Origin: Rutidosis leptorrhynchoides | Taxonomy: Eukaryota > Streptophyta > Magnoliopsida > Asterales > Asteraceae | Length of the DNA: 64,000 nt | Assembly (NCBI RefSeq): GCF_046630445.1 | Contig: NC_092335.1 | Coordinates: 4,383,501 to 4,447,500, forward strand | Direction of reading: 5' to 3' | Shown here: piece by piece, positions 11,803-23,106 of the stretch | Numbering within the stretch: position 1 is the stretch's first letter | How the letters are laid out: each line of letters starts with the position of its first letter | Translations under genes and position numbers: made by a program | The notes under the pieces: generated by a model | What the model was told of the DNA's origin: nothing | The model's database searches: none | What the model saw: the letters and a program-made list of their open reading frames with translations, nothing else

Positions 11803-13346
11803 ATGAGAAATGTAAGATTAATCCTAAACACTTCATGATTCTTGTGTTCTTCAATCTAAAAATCAGATTTAGCTTGTTCTTAGTGTGAGGATGTTTGAAT
11901 GTTCATGTTTTGGTCATTATATGCTTAAATTGTTGCTACTAATCCTTATTCATGCTCTAATTTCATGATTATTTGCTTCAATCTTTACTTTAGAAATTAG
12001 GGTTCTTCATGAATTTAGGGGTTTCGGACTTTTGGCCATTAAATTATTCAATTGAGATATTTTGAAGTTTGATTACTAGTATACATTAACAAAATCGCAT
12101 GAACCTTTGTTGAATTACACGAATACACAAATTATTGAATTTTAGGGTTCTTGAATTAGGGATTTTGACTTTTGTTAACTAGTAAGTGTTCTAAGTTGAA
12201 GTTATGCAAATCATTACTTATGGTAAACACATGTGAACCTTAACTTGGTGTTATTTCGATTTGAAAGTAATTATTATATAAGTTAAGGATTATATGATTA
12301 AGCATTTTGATGAAGTTGTTGACTTGAGATGAATTTAATGTTCTAAATGTATGAAAACCATTGATTGCATATTGTTTAACATGCTTTTTGATGAATGCCT
12401 ATGGTTCCATATGTTATGACATTGCAAGTGTTTGGTGAAATGAAGCATGCTATGTATGATTATACTTGTAAAGTGATTTGAATCAATTGGCATACTAGTT
12501 CATGTTTGTTAAGAGTGAAAATAGTTCATACCATGTTAAGATATTAGTTAACATAAACATTGAGATTTAATTGGAACTTAACATATCCACATGGTTTTCG
12601 CTAGGTACGATATGAAAGATGTTTTGAAATTCTTTAACGCTAATCAACTTGGTTTGTTATTTTGTTTGTTTGGTTTTGTTGTGTTTTTGTAGACTAGAGC
12701 ATCATCATCAAACCCAAAATCAAAGAAGCAAAAAGCCCCAGCAATTGTAGATGAGGATACAAGTGAAGAAGAACATGCTGCTGAAGAGGAAGAAATGGAT
12801 ATTGACAACCGGCAGTTAAATGTCCGTGGATTAACCACTCCGGATCCATGGATCAATGCAGTTTTGAGGCATCCGGAATACCATGAACGGATGAAGACAC
12901 TTCTACACAAAGACGTATATCCGGAGAAATATATCGATTGGACACCATTAGAGGAAGCCGGCGAATATCAAAATTTTCGCAACCTTTTCCGAGTAACGTA
13001 TCACGGCCATCGAATATATGCTTGGGAAAACCTGTTCAGAATGCAAGAAAGAGTGTATCCACTTTTAGTCAAAGAATTCGTTGGTTCACTTAGGGTTGAT
13101 TACACGTCACCAACATCGGGTACATTTATGAGATTTCATCTTGGAGGGCAAGACAGGACATTAACGCTGCTGCAATTTGTGAAGGCGTTGGATATTTATG
13201 AAGGGTTGCCACATCAACTGATGCAAAATTACTTTAATCAATGTATATACTATGTTTCTTCTTTTAATCATTCAGCAGCATGGGTGGACATGAGCAATAC
13301 CGCATATAGTACAAGCAAGCAGACTTGTAGCAAGCTACGTACCTAC
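11803..13346 (+). pseudogene. Athila-A 3' (env-like) gene, first portion: mini-exon, intron and start of exon 2
   Basis: The ATG at 11803 is followed after three codons by a donor (AAT|GTAAGA, intron from 11812). An intron of about 880 bp ends in a pyrimidine-rich TTTTTGTAG at 12692. Exon 2 begins ACTAGAGCA at 12693 and is open in phase 0. Splicing of the 3' gene is known in this kind of element. Exon 2 starts with a basic PKSKKQK cluster and an acidic run, followed by a globular segment (WINAVLRHPEY, FMRFHLGG, FVKALDIYEGLP) shared with Athila-B. No signal peptide or membrane segment is visible. The gene is interrupted at 13346 by element F and resumes at 17300. Confidence 0.65.
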
Positions 13347-14239
13347 TGTAACGACCCGACCAAATCGTCATTGACGGCGCCGCTACTTAGGTCCCGTTGC
13401 GTGGTCATAGTCCCTATATGAGACTCGTTTGACCAAAATTATGTCGCGTTCATTTGAAAGGTACAAAGTTTAGTTTAACAAACGGATCGACAATAAGTTT
13501 AAGTTTACAAAGTTATAAAGTATGAATGAAATAACTTGCGACATAATTAGTTTGAAACCACAATTGCTATAAATAGCGTAAGTATGTAAACAATATGTTT
13601 GAATCCAAAAGTGCTATCACTAGCGTATGCATGTATGTATGCTTGACTCCAAGCAAGAAATCAGAGTGTATGCATGTATGCTTGACCCCAAGCAAGTATG
13701 TATGTACGCGGAAGCATGTATCAAATAGCCATGTATGAACCTCGAGTGCACGAGTATAAAAGTACTTCACAAAGTAAACGTGTGCATGAAAGTTGCTTAG
13801 TCTTGACCCAAAATGGATGAAATTGGTACCAAATCGAAGAGGATGATGAGAGGATCACGAATATGTAATTTGTTTTGAAGTTTGCTTCCCGATCCGAATT
13901 TAGATGATGAATTATGTTTGTGTTCTTGAGAGAAAAAAAGAAAGAAAGAGAGAGAGAGAGGGAGATGATGGAAATGGTGGTGATTGGGGTGGACTAGTTG
14001 ACCTAGTCAACTAGTTTGCCCCGTGTCAATTTTAGTCCCTCGAGTTTAGAAGCGGGCGCGGGATTTAACCAAACGAATATTTTAAAAACGCTCGAGTAGA
14101 CGAGTGATGTTATAATTAAATAACGAGAAGATTATAAACGTTAGTCAACGGAAATTGGGAATTTAAATAGCGAAAGATATTATTTAAAAAAAAAGACGGT
14201 GTTAAAAATAAATTTAACGGAAAAACGCGGGATGTTACA
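13347..14239 (-). repeat. 3' LTR of element F
   Basis: 893 bp, nearly identical to 16405-17294. It includes a GA microsatellite (near 13935-13965) and CATGTATG-type short repeats. The adjacent family polypurine signature, with GGGACGAAAT on the minus strand, marks this as the 3' LTR. Confidence 0.92.
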
Positions 14240-16404
14240 TTATCCACACCTCAAAAGAAATTTCGTCCCGAAATTTAGTTGGAAGTAGTAGTTGTTGAAT
14301 CTTCCTCGAGATTTTGTGTTGCCAATTCTACGAATGAGGGAGAAGTACGTTCTAGGGTATTTCAACGAATTTTGACTATCGGGATCATATGTTGTTTTAA
14401 GGTTTGGCTTCACGATTTATGGTTTCAACCGGTCCGCCTAGGAAGTGAGGGTTATCGTCGATAGTGAGTTCATCAAAGGAGATAACAAGTTCTCGTTTCG
14501 CAAAACACGTCTTTGAGTTGATACATCGAATGTAGGATAAACGGAGACTCAAAATGAGTCGGAAAAGTCTAAACGGCTAGCGACGGGTCCAAAACACCCC
14601 AAGAATTTTAAAGGATCGAAATATAGTGGATTTAGCTTCCTACGTTTCCCGAAACGGATTGCACCTTTCCAAGGTGCGACTCTTAACGTGACGCGGTTTC
14701 CCACGCGGAATTTGAAATGTTTACGTCTAACATCGGCGTAGCTCTTGGTGATTACGAGTCGCGTAGGGTTTTACCTGAATATGAATAAATTTTCTCGGTT
14801 GCTCATGAATAACCTCGGCCCCGGTGAATTGATCATCGTTTACTTGGTTCGACAAAGGAGAATGACGTTTTCGGTCACATGTGGTTTCAAAAGGAGTGAC
14901 GTTAAAACTCGAATGAAAATCATTGTAGTACGAGGATTCGGTTTAAGGAAAATACTTTTCTCAAGTAAATTTGAAGTTGGTAATACAAACTTGTATTATG
15001 GTTTCCAAGGTTTAAATCGCATGTTTGTTCGGTCCATCGGGTTGTGGATGGTACGCGGTACTCATGTCTAAACGCGGTCCCGAGGCTTTTTGTAAGGTAC
15101 TCCAAAATCTAGAAGTGAAACGAGGATCTCGATTCGAAACAAAGTACATTCCGCAAGGTATATTTGAACAAGTTTGTTAGGACAAGTTTCTCAAGAAAAT
15201 TCGCGTCGCGGAAGATTTATCGTTTTCCAAAAATGTTCGTCGGGGCAAGTTCTTATCGGGTTTTGAAAACGATTGTTAGGACTATCCACCCTCGCGGCGA
15301 ATATTTGTACGACGTGAAGAGTCGCTCTCCATTGCGAATTTAGAATAAGGACCTCCTGAACCGGAAGTACGAGGGTGATGCAAGAGAAGTTTCCGCCCCG
15401 ATGTAAGCATAACGAGTAAATTGTAGTTAATCAATAAGACTGTGCGAGGACGAGATAGTATACACGTGTAACATACGGTTGAAGTCGAGAGGAATCGGTA
15501 ATTCATTTGGAAGCATAAGTATAGTTCGACAAAAGTCGAAGGGGTGTCCCCGGTATGGCTGTTATCAATATTCTCGGAGTTTTCGGATGTCCAAACATGA
15601 AAGGATGAAGTCATGTACATGGCACATGGTGGTGTTTAGGTTGATCGAGTCTAACCACCATCACGCGTCACTAGAACTTTGGTATGTCTTACCGTAATAT
15701 AACTACGTTGATCAAGTGTAGTTATATTATGCTAACTCATACCTCCATTCCCACATCACTCCATAGATTCAAGTTCGTGTCATCGCGAAAATCTAAAATG
15801 AACAAAATGTAACGACGTCTCAAACGTGACTCGTATTAAATCGAAAGAATTTCTGCAACTCTAAGGAAGCGTTCCCCGAGGGAAGTGTATAAATGATTGT
15901 TCACGTCAATGCGGTTCGAGTCAGACAATAATATATTTAGATATGAAAAGAGTAACGAGTCATGATAACAAGTAGTACGCAACCGTAGTGATAAACAGTG
16001 ATGACGATACTCATCTAGAGTGGTGGTGGTAACTTTACAACACTTGTGGATAGTAAGCTGAGACGGGGTGGATAACAACCAAGGAGTCAGAATTCCCGAA
16101 CTAGAGTGACTAACGAAGTCGTGGTCATCCGTACGCGTATGAACCTTGAATTCACGTGTGTTACCAAAAAGTGGCGGAATACGAGTTCGTATGATGAAGG
16201 TTGGGTACCATTAAAAAGTTTGATTAAGAATGATTCAAGTATAATGCACAAGTAGTCAAGTAAGTGCTATTTATAGCAAATGTATGTCAGAATGCAATGG
16301 CTAACTATCCGGTTGTAGTCTAGATTCACTAATGCGTCCTAACGACTCTGTCAGACACACTAATGCACATCCTAGTTCCCTACAACCAACGCTCTGATAC
16401 CATC
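14240..16404 (-). pseudogene. Interior of element F with integrase C-terminal remnant
   Basis: On the minus strand around 14300-14760 there are recognisable Tekay integrase tail motifs: SYADVRRK, VAPWKGAIRFGKRRKLNP, and further on VETINREAK. The stretch has several breaks. The rest (14760-16390) shows no recognisable domain on either strand, apart from the primer-binding site at 16391-16402. Confidence 0.65.
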
Positions 16405-17294
16405 TGTAACGACCCGACCAAATCGTCATTGACGGCGCCGCTACTTAGGTCCCGTTGCGTGGTCATAGTCCCTATATGAGACTCGTTTGACCAAAATTAT
16501 GTCGCGTTCATTTGAAAGGTACAAAGTTTAGTTTAACAAACGGATCAACAATAAGTTTAAGTTTACAAAGTTATAAAGTATGAATGAAATAACTTGCGAC
16601 ATAATTAGTTTGAAACCACAATTGCTATAAATAGCGTAAGTATGTAAACAATATGTTTGAATCCAAAAGTGCTATCACTAGCGTATGCATGTATGTATGC
16701 TTGACTCCAAGCAAGAAATCAGAGTGTATGCATGTATGCTTGACCCCAAGCAAGTATGTATGTACGCGGAAGCATGTATCAAATAGCCATGTATGAACCT
16801 CGAGTGCACGAGTATAAAAGTACTTCACAAAGTAAACGTGTGCATGAAAGTTGCTTAGTCTTGACCCAAAATGGATGAAATTGGTACCAAATCGAAGAGG
16901 ATGATGAGAGGATCACGAATATGTAATTTGTTTTGAAGTTTGCTTCCCGATCCGAATTTAGATGATGAATTATGTTTGTGTTCTTGAGAGAAAAAAAGAA
17001 AGAAAGAGAGAGAGAGGGAGATGATGGAAATGGTGGTGATTGGGGTGGACTAGTTGACCTAGTCAACTAGTTTGCCCCGTGTCAATTTTAGTCCCTCGAG
17101 TTTAGAAGCGGGCGCGGGATTTAACCAAACGAATATTTTAAAAACGCTCGAGTAGACGAGTGATGTTATAATTAAATAACGAGAAGATTATAAACGTTAG
17201 TCAACGGAAATTGGGAATTTAAATAGCGAAAGATATTATTTAAAAAAAAGACGGTGTTAAAAATAAATTTAACGGAAAAATGCGGGATGTTACA
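16405..17294 (-). repeat. 5' LTR of element F
   Basis: 890 bp, matching 13347-14239 except for about two substitutions and GA/poly-A length. It is followed by the CCTAC target duplication and the continuation of the Athila-A 3' gene. Confidence 0.92.
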
Positions 17295-17299
17295 CCTAC

Positions 17300-18160
17300 G
17301 AGCACCGATGCATCCAACGATTCATTTCAAGTACCATAAACTGTCGAAAAGACAGTAGTGAAAAAGTCACCAACTTGGATATATGGTACATTCACGCGAT
17401 AATGGATCACTCCCATGTTCATATCCCACGAATGATTCTCACTTTCCTCCTCGAAGAAAGGAAAAAGATTACACCAATCATGGGCGGCCATTTTGTAACC
17501 AGGATTGCCGAACATTTTCGAATCAACACAAGTGGGTTAGAGGAGAAACATATGATTGCCTTTAATAGAGTGAGTTATACAAGGGAAAATATTTTGATGA
17601 GGGGGTCGAACGGCCTTCTAACTAGGTATGAGGATCCCGTGAACAGGCAACCAGAACAACCCCAACAGCAACCAGATCCACAGCCGAATGTTGGAAGTAG
17701 TTCGGGTCCGGGAAATGATTGGGAGGCTTACATGGCGCGCCAGTTTTCAGATATGCGACTCCATAGTGATCAAAACACCCAAAAGGTAATTGATCACTAC
17801 GATGCAGGTAACAGGGAGGTTCAACATTACATTGATGTTGGGAATGATCGAACATGGTATACTCAAGCGGGGCAGCAAAATCAGCTTAATTGGATACATG
17901 AACAGACAGTGTCATACGCTGTAGATCCCACTAACTATACCCCCTCTCCTTGGACTGCATACGATCCTTGGGTTCGAATGGGTGATCCATATCCTGCGCC
18001 TTATCCTCCTCCTCCTAACCCGCCTACTGAAGACACTGCGATCGTCCCTGCTCAAGGAACTTATCAGGGGTACAACCCCTCAATATTTCAGGATGACGAC
18101 GCGGGAAATCAAAGCGAAGGTGGAGCTGGCCCAAGTAACTCATTTTGGGGATTTTTCTGA
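17300..18160 (+). pseudogene. Athila-A 3' (env-like) gene, second portion
   Basis: The open frame continues from the F target duplication. The motifs WYIHAIMDH, IPRMILTFLLEE and GGHFVTRIAEHF correspond to GYYLSAMV and GGGIFITLIAEYL in Athila-B and C. A Gln/Pro-rich spacer (QPEQPQQQPDPQP) and a Tyr/Pro-rich tail (APYPPPPNPPTED) follow. The stop lies at 18158-18160. The protein is rich in Pro, Gln and Tyr with no membrane segment near the C-terminus, which is unlike an envelope glycoprotein. Function unknown. Confidence 0.7.
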
Positions 18161-19886
18161 AGATGACGTAATTTTTCCTGATGTGTGACAGGTTTGGTTG
18201 ATATTGGTTTATTTCAAAAACAATTTCTTTTCAAGTTTGGTGTGTAATAACTAGATAATATTTTGGATAATTGTGATTTGAATAATTTAGATAATTGTAA
18301 GTGGGGTTTTTAGTACATGGAGTACACCCCCATTTATTTGTGTGAATCATATGGTACCTTTGTTTGAATTGCTACAGGTGAGCATTGTGCTATATGCTGC
18401 ATTTTTACAAAGACTGGCAGTAAGTTCAGCACATACTTGATTGGTGATTTTTTTGTGGTTGCAAGAAGCGGATGATGTTCTTATGCTGGCATTCAGTTCA
18501 GCGCCATCATCCCGTGAACTTCGGTTTTAAACCTTGAAAGTAATAAACTCTCTTACACTCTTTGACACTCTTGAATTTAAATTTTTCTGATTTCATTTAA
18601 TGAGGAAGATACATGAACTCAAGTGTGGGGAGGAAGTTATAAATTCTTTCGGGTTTTTGATTTTAGTTAAAAAGGCCTAAAATGTTGAAAATTTTTAAAC
18701 TTTTATCTTCATAAATTCAAATTTTGTTTAAAATTTGTAGATTTTAAAACTAGGTGTATACACCGAAATTATTATCACAAAACAAATTAAGAAACAACCA
18801 AATGATTGAGTTTGTCATATAAAAGATATAATCATCATGCTATACCACATTCTGGATGAAATGAAAGTCATCAAGTAATTTGTTGTTCTAACAATCTAAT
18901 CCAATGCTCATCCATGTAATAATTGTGATGGAAGTCAAGTCTTCCAATATGACACACTTGCTAACTTATGTTAGAAGTCGTAGTCCAGAATAGCTGTAGG
19001 TTGACGAAAAATCTTGAAAAGTCATCACTATCATCGGCTGGAAATCCACCTCACCTCAGCATCAAACAGGGTTTTTGGTGGTCAGACTTATCCTAACCAT
19101 GAGATGGATCTGTCTCGTACAATGGGGGGGCACAGTGCAAATTAGCTTTTAAGACTAATGAATCTAATTCCCAGATGGATGATCTCCATAAATATCAACC
19201 GCATCTATGTTGACCGCGATTAACATACATATGCCATAACAAATTGAGGTGTGCAAACTCATGGTTCACCGATGATATTTGGACATGATATAGTTTCTTC
19301 TAAAACTTATGCTATTTTATGAACTATATTGTGTAAAACCATTTTTAGGACATTCGATTTCAAGTTCCATGATACTTCAATCATGGGGGCGAGTAGCTTG
19401 CTAAGCGCCGACTGAGGCTTCGGTTTTCAGTTACCCTCAACCGGACTTTGAGGTTAAAACCGGAAAACTTGATTAGTGTAAAAACTAACATGAATAATTT
19501 TCAAAACATAAAAGGTTTTTAGCAAATGTCCTAAATTCCCTAAGGATCCAAATTTTCAAGAAATGTGGACTTTAAAACCCACCTTTCGACTTTGGCGTGA
19601 TTTCATTTCGCGTGTATACTCCAAAGGTGTGTATATACTCAAAACGCGTGAGTTTGATTCGTGTGTGATATAATAGTGTGAGTGTGTATATATTGTGACC
19701 CGAGTGTGATTTCCATATAACGTGAGTTATTGTGTTACTAAATAACTTGTGTGTCTTGTGTATTATATCGAGTGAGTGTGAGTCCCATTTTTTGTGTTCT
19801 CGCTTAAATAAGTGTGTTTACTGTAGTAAATTTCGATTTCTTGTAAGTCTTGCTTGAGGACAAGCAAGGTTTAAGTGTGGGGATTT
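18161..19886 (+). other. Athila-A 3' noncoding region with conserved hairpin module and polypurine tract
   Basis: No protein is recognised. A PPT-like AAGTGTGGGGAGGAAG lies near 18622, and the true tract TTAAGTGTGGGGATTT ends at 19886. About 18950-19560 is recognisably similar to 48660-49640 in Athila-C and to 23280-24260 (minus) in Athila-B. A hairpin is visible: CGGTTTT (19421-19427) with AAAACCG (19456-19462), and CCTCAA (19435-19440) with TTGAGG (19448-19453). Confidence 0.65.
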
Positions 19887-21076
19887 TGATAACGCCAAAA
19901 TTATACATGTTTATTGTCGTTATTTCGATCCAATGTTGTTCCATTTGTATGTAATTGTTATACGTATGTATTGTAATTCATGTACATTTGTAAAAAGTCC
20001 TTTGTGAATGAATAAATGAAGACCAACAGCGAAAACAGAGTTAAAACGAAGATCGAATGCGTAAAACAGCCCGAAACCACTGAAACAGGTCCAAATGCGG
20101 CGCATCTCTCTTAGATGCGGCGCATCTTTACACCAAATAACTCTCGACAGTTTCAGATGCGGAGCATGAAGACTTCTGGGCCAAAATAGCAACAGATGCG
20201 GCGCATCTGAGATGGATGCGGCACATCCAAGCCAGATGCAGCGCATCTGTCCTAGATGCGGCGCATCTGTCCCAGATGCGGCGCATCTGACCCCCTGCCG
20301 ACAGTCCTGAGTGCAGAATCGAGCTGGAATCTACTAAACGTAAAGAGATGCGGCGCATCCCAAAGAGATGCGGCGCATCTGGTCACTTTTTGGCTAAAAT
20401 ACCTAACTTTTGAGGCTATTTAATGAAGCAAATGGTTACTTACTTGGGAGACCTTCACTACTACATTCTCCCCCAGTTTTAAGACGATTTTCAAGTTCCA
20501 AGGAAGGCTGCAAGTTAATCTCCACTCTTTCAACATCAATATTAAGCTAGGATCATTTATCGCAATTGGTACTATTGTTCTATATCTTTTTAACATGAAT
20601 TCAACTTGTATTTACTGTTTCATTAGTTCTACTATGATTATGTTAGGCTAAAAGCCTTGTGTGTTTGCTTCAATGTAAGATTTATGGCTTGGGATTGTTC
20701 AATACTTTGATGTTATGCTAGTTATACATATGTTTTGATTGATTTAATTATCTAGTTCAACCGTAAGAACCATTGTTATGCATGTTTAAGATCATTACTT
20801 CAATTATATAGATTGCAACCTATTAATGTGAGTTAACTAGGAAAATAATCTATACTTCAATACATCTAGTAATCTAGACGATTAGATACATACACTTAAG
20901 TGATTTTGTTATGTGTTTAATTCGGTAATTGAATAAGTTCCAAAGCAACACAGTTATGAAATTACCTCAAGTGATTGTTGTAATTAAGGTTTCACGTGAG
21001 TTTAACCGGGTTGAATCTAGTTAGTTAATCAATCTAAATCACCATGTTCTTTCAAGAAATCCATTGTTGTAACTAT
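19887..21076 (+). repeat. Athila-A 3' LTR, left part
   Basis: Begins TGATAACGCC right after the purine tract. It is interrupted by Athila-B at 21076; the remainder is 39134-39724, so the LTR would be about 1.78 kb without the insertion. It carries the palindrome array at 20093-20381, with a weak TATA-like CTATTTAATG at 20416 just downstream. Confidence 0.85.
20093..20381. repeat. Palindrome array (AGATGCGGCGCATCT) in the Athila-A LTR
   Basis: About ten copies of CAGATGCGGCGCATCTG-like palindromes. Five of them put GATGCG ends at 20200, 20220, 20240, 20260 and 20280, an exact 20-bp register (two helical turns). Most copies keep the self-complementarity; a few have one mismatch. Confidence 0.92.
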
Positions 21077-22398
21077 TGATATTTTAGCAGAGTGGTATAA
21101 AATAGTTATTAATTTTAGCAGGAAACACTATTAAATACGATACAATTTTACACAAGATATTTATTTATTTAGAGAATGGATATACTTAAACCTTGCTACA
21201 ACACTTATAGGCAGTGTACCTAATCGTACAGTACTGTAGTTTTTAGTAAGTCCGGTTCGTTCCACAGGGAATCTTTTTAAACAAAGCTTAACGCTATATT
21301 AGTCTACTTTTATAAAAATACAAATATATATATATAAATAATATTATTATTATAAAGGGGGGTTTTTACCGTTTAATGACCGGTTTGTCGATTTTAAAAC
21401 TTTAGTCGCAGTTAAAACCAAATGTAAAGTATTAAAAATAAATACAAGACTTAAATTAAAGCATAAAATAAACTTGCGATAATTAAAAAGTACGATAATT
21501 AAAAGTGCAATTAAATACAATAGCAATAAAAATGCGATAATTAGAAGTGCAATTAAATATAAAATAAAGGAATTTAAATATGAAATAAAAGAATTATGCT
21601 TATTTAAACTTCCGTAATCATGATGTTTGACGTGTTGATTTTAGTTTTATGCCCATGGGTTAATTGTCCTTTGTCCTGGATTATTTAATATGTCCATACG
21701 GATTTTGTCCATAATAGTCCATCAGTCATAAATATAAAGAGCGAAAGCCTTCGTCAAATTATTCTTATTCCCGAAGTCAAATATTCCAACTAATTGGAGA
21801 TTCGAATTGTAACAAGGTTTTAATACTTTGTTTAATGAATACGCCAGGTTATCGACTACGTGTAAACCAAGATTTTACTACTTTGTTAACAATTACACCA
21901 ATTACCCTTGAATGTAATTCACCCCTGTTTTAATAATTCCATAGACTATTAATCCATTCCCGTGTCCGGTTAAATGAATAATTATTGGTATTTATAGATA
22001 TCCCGCCCACCGTACCCAGTAAAGCGTATGTGGTTATATATAAATACGTCAAATTATAAGTTTGTATATTAAATTAACAAGGTATTGTTTAATTAATATA
22101 AAACCCATTGATAGCCCATAGTCTAATTTTCACAAGTGTCGTTCTTTTATCCAAACCCCAATTATGGTACAAAGCCCAATTACCCAATTTTAGTAATTAG
22201 CCCAACATCATGATTACTTCGGATTAAATAAGCATAATAATAACTTAGCTACGAGACATTAAATTAAAAAGGTTGAACATAACTTACAATGATTAAAAAT
22301 AGCGTAGCGTTACACGGACAGAATTTCGACTTACACCCTTACAACATTCGCTAACATACCCTTATTATTAGAATTATAATTAAAATTAAAATATAAAT

Positions 22399-22500
<102 letters not shown>

Positions 22501-22560
22501 CGATATAGATAGAGAGATGGATGGATATATTGTGATGAAAAATGCTCAGAATTCGGTTGG

Positions 22561-22636
22561 CTTTATAGGGAGTTTCAAAACTTGGGGCTCCGCGACTCGC
22601 GGCATTTTTGGCCTTCAAACTCCGCGAGTCGCGGAG
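22561..22636 (-). promoter_or_regulatory. Athila-B LTR core promoter with palindrome pair
   Basis: On the minus strand, CTCCGCGACTCGCGGAG (22636-22620) and a second near-copy (22604-22588) are followed 19 bp later by CTATAAAG (22568-22561), a good TATA box. The identical arrangement lies in the other LTR (38658-38583). Athila-C has the same order with decayed palindromes and TATAAAAG at 50313. Confidence 0.75.
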
Positions 22637-23106
22637 ATTGAAATTACAGCTCAGTCCCTTTTGGAGTCTTTCTTGCCGACAGTTTTAAATATAAATATAA
22701 TATATTAAATAATTATAAGAATTATTTAAATATTATATTATATTTATGTGCATAGTTGACTTGTAATTTTTAGACCGTTGCGTCGAGCGTTGAGAGTTGA
22801 CTCTGGTCCCGGTTCCGGATTTTCGAACGTCCTTGCGTACAATTTAATATCTTGTACTTTGCGTTTTGAATCTTGTACTCTTGTTAATTTCGAGACGTTT
22901 CTTATCAATAATTGGAACCTCTTTGATTGTCTTTTGTACTTTTGAGCTTTTTGGTCGTTTGCGTCTTCAATTCGTCGAATCTGTCTTTTGTCTTCACCTT
23001 TTATTATTTAAACGAATATCACTTGTAAATAGAACAATTGCAACTAAAAGCTTGTCTTTCTTGAGGAATAATGCTATGAAATATATGTTCGTTTTTAGCA
23101 TTATCA

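Larger units (their letters stand above)
13347..17294 (-). mobile_element. Element F: compact Ty3/gypsy (Tekay-like) element in the Athila-A 3' gene
   Basis: LTRs at 13347-14239 and 16405-17294 (about 890 bp; TGTAACATCCC...GGTCGTTACA on the minus strand) flank 2165 bp. The TSD is CCTAC (13342-13346 and 17295-17299). The primer site TGGTATCAGAGC lies at 16402-16391 and the purine tract is next to 14239, so it is on the minus strand. Only a decayed integrase C-terminal region is recognisable inside, so it is broken and internally reduced. The LTRs differ by about two substitutions, making insertion recent (around 0.1 My with a rate of 1.3e-8). Confidence 0.92.

Noticed and set aside
13567-13770. 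CATGTATG / CTTGACTCCAAGCAAG repeats in the F LTR as a CRISPR-like or regulatory array
   Set aside because: Few imperfect short repeats within an LTR of a eukaryotic element; no regular spacing.
14745-15071. Plus-strand ORF in element F
   Set aside because: Element F runs on the minus strand and its recognisable integrase motifs read on that strand; the plus frame matches nothing known.
20128-20358. Short ORFs through the palindrome arrays (also 11362-11682 and 11509-11760)
   Set aside because: They are produced by the stop-free GC-rich repeat; a 20-bp period shifts frame every copy, so no repeated protein motif is maintained.
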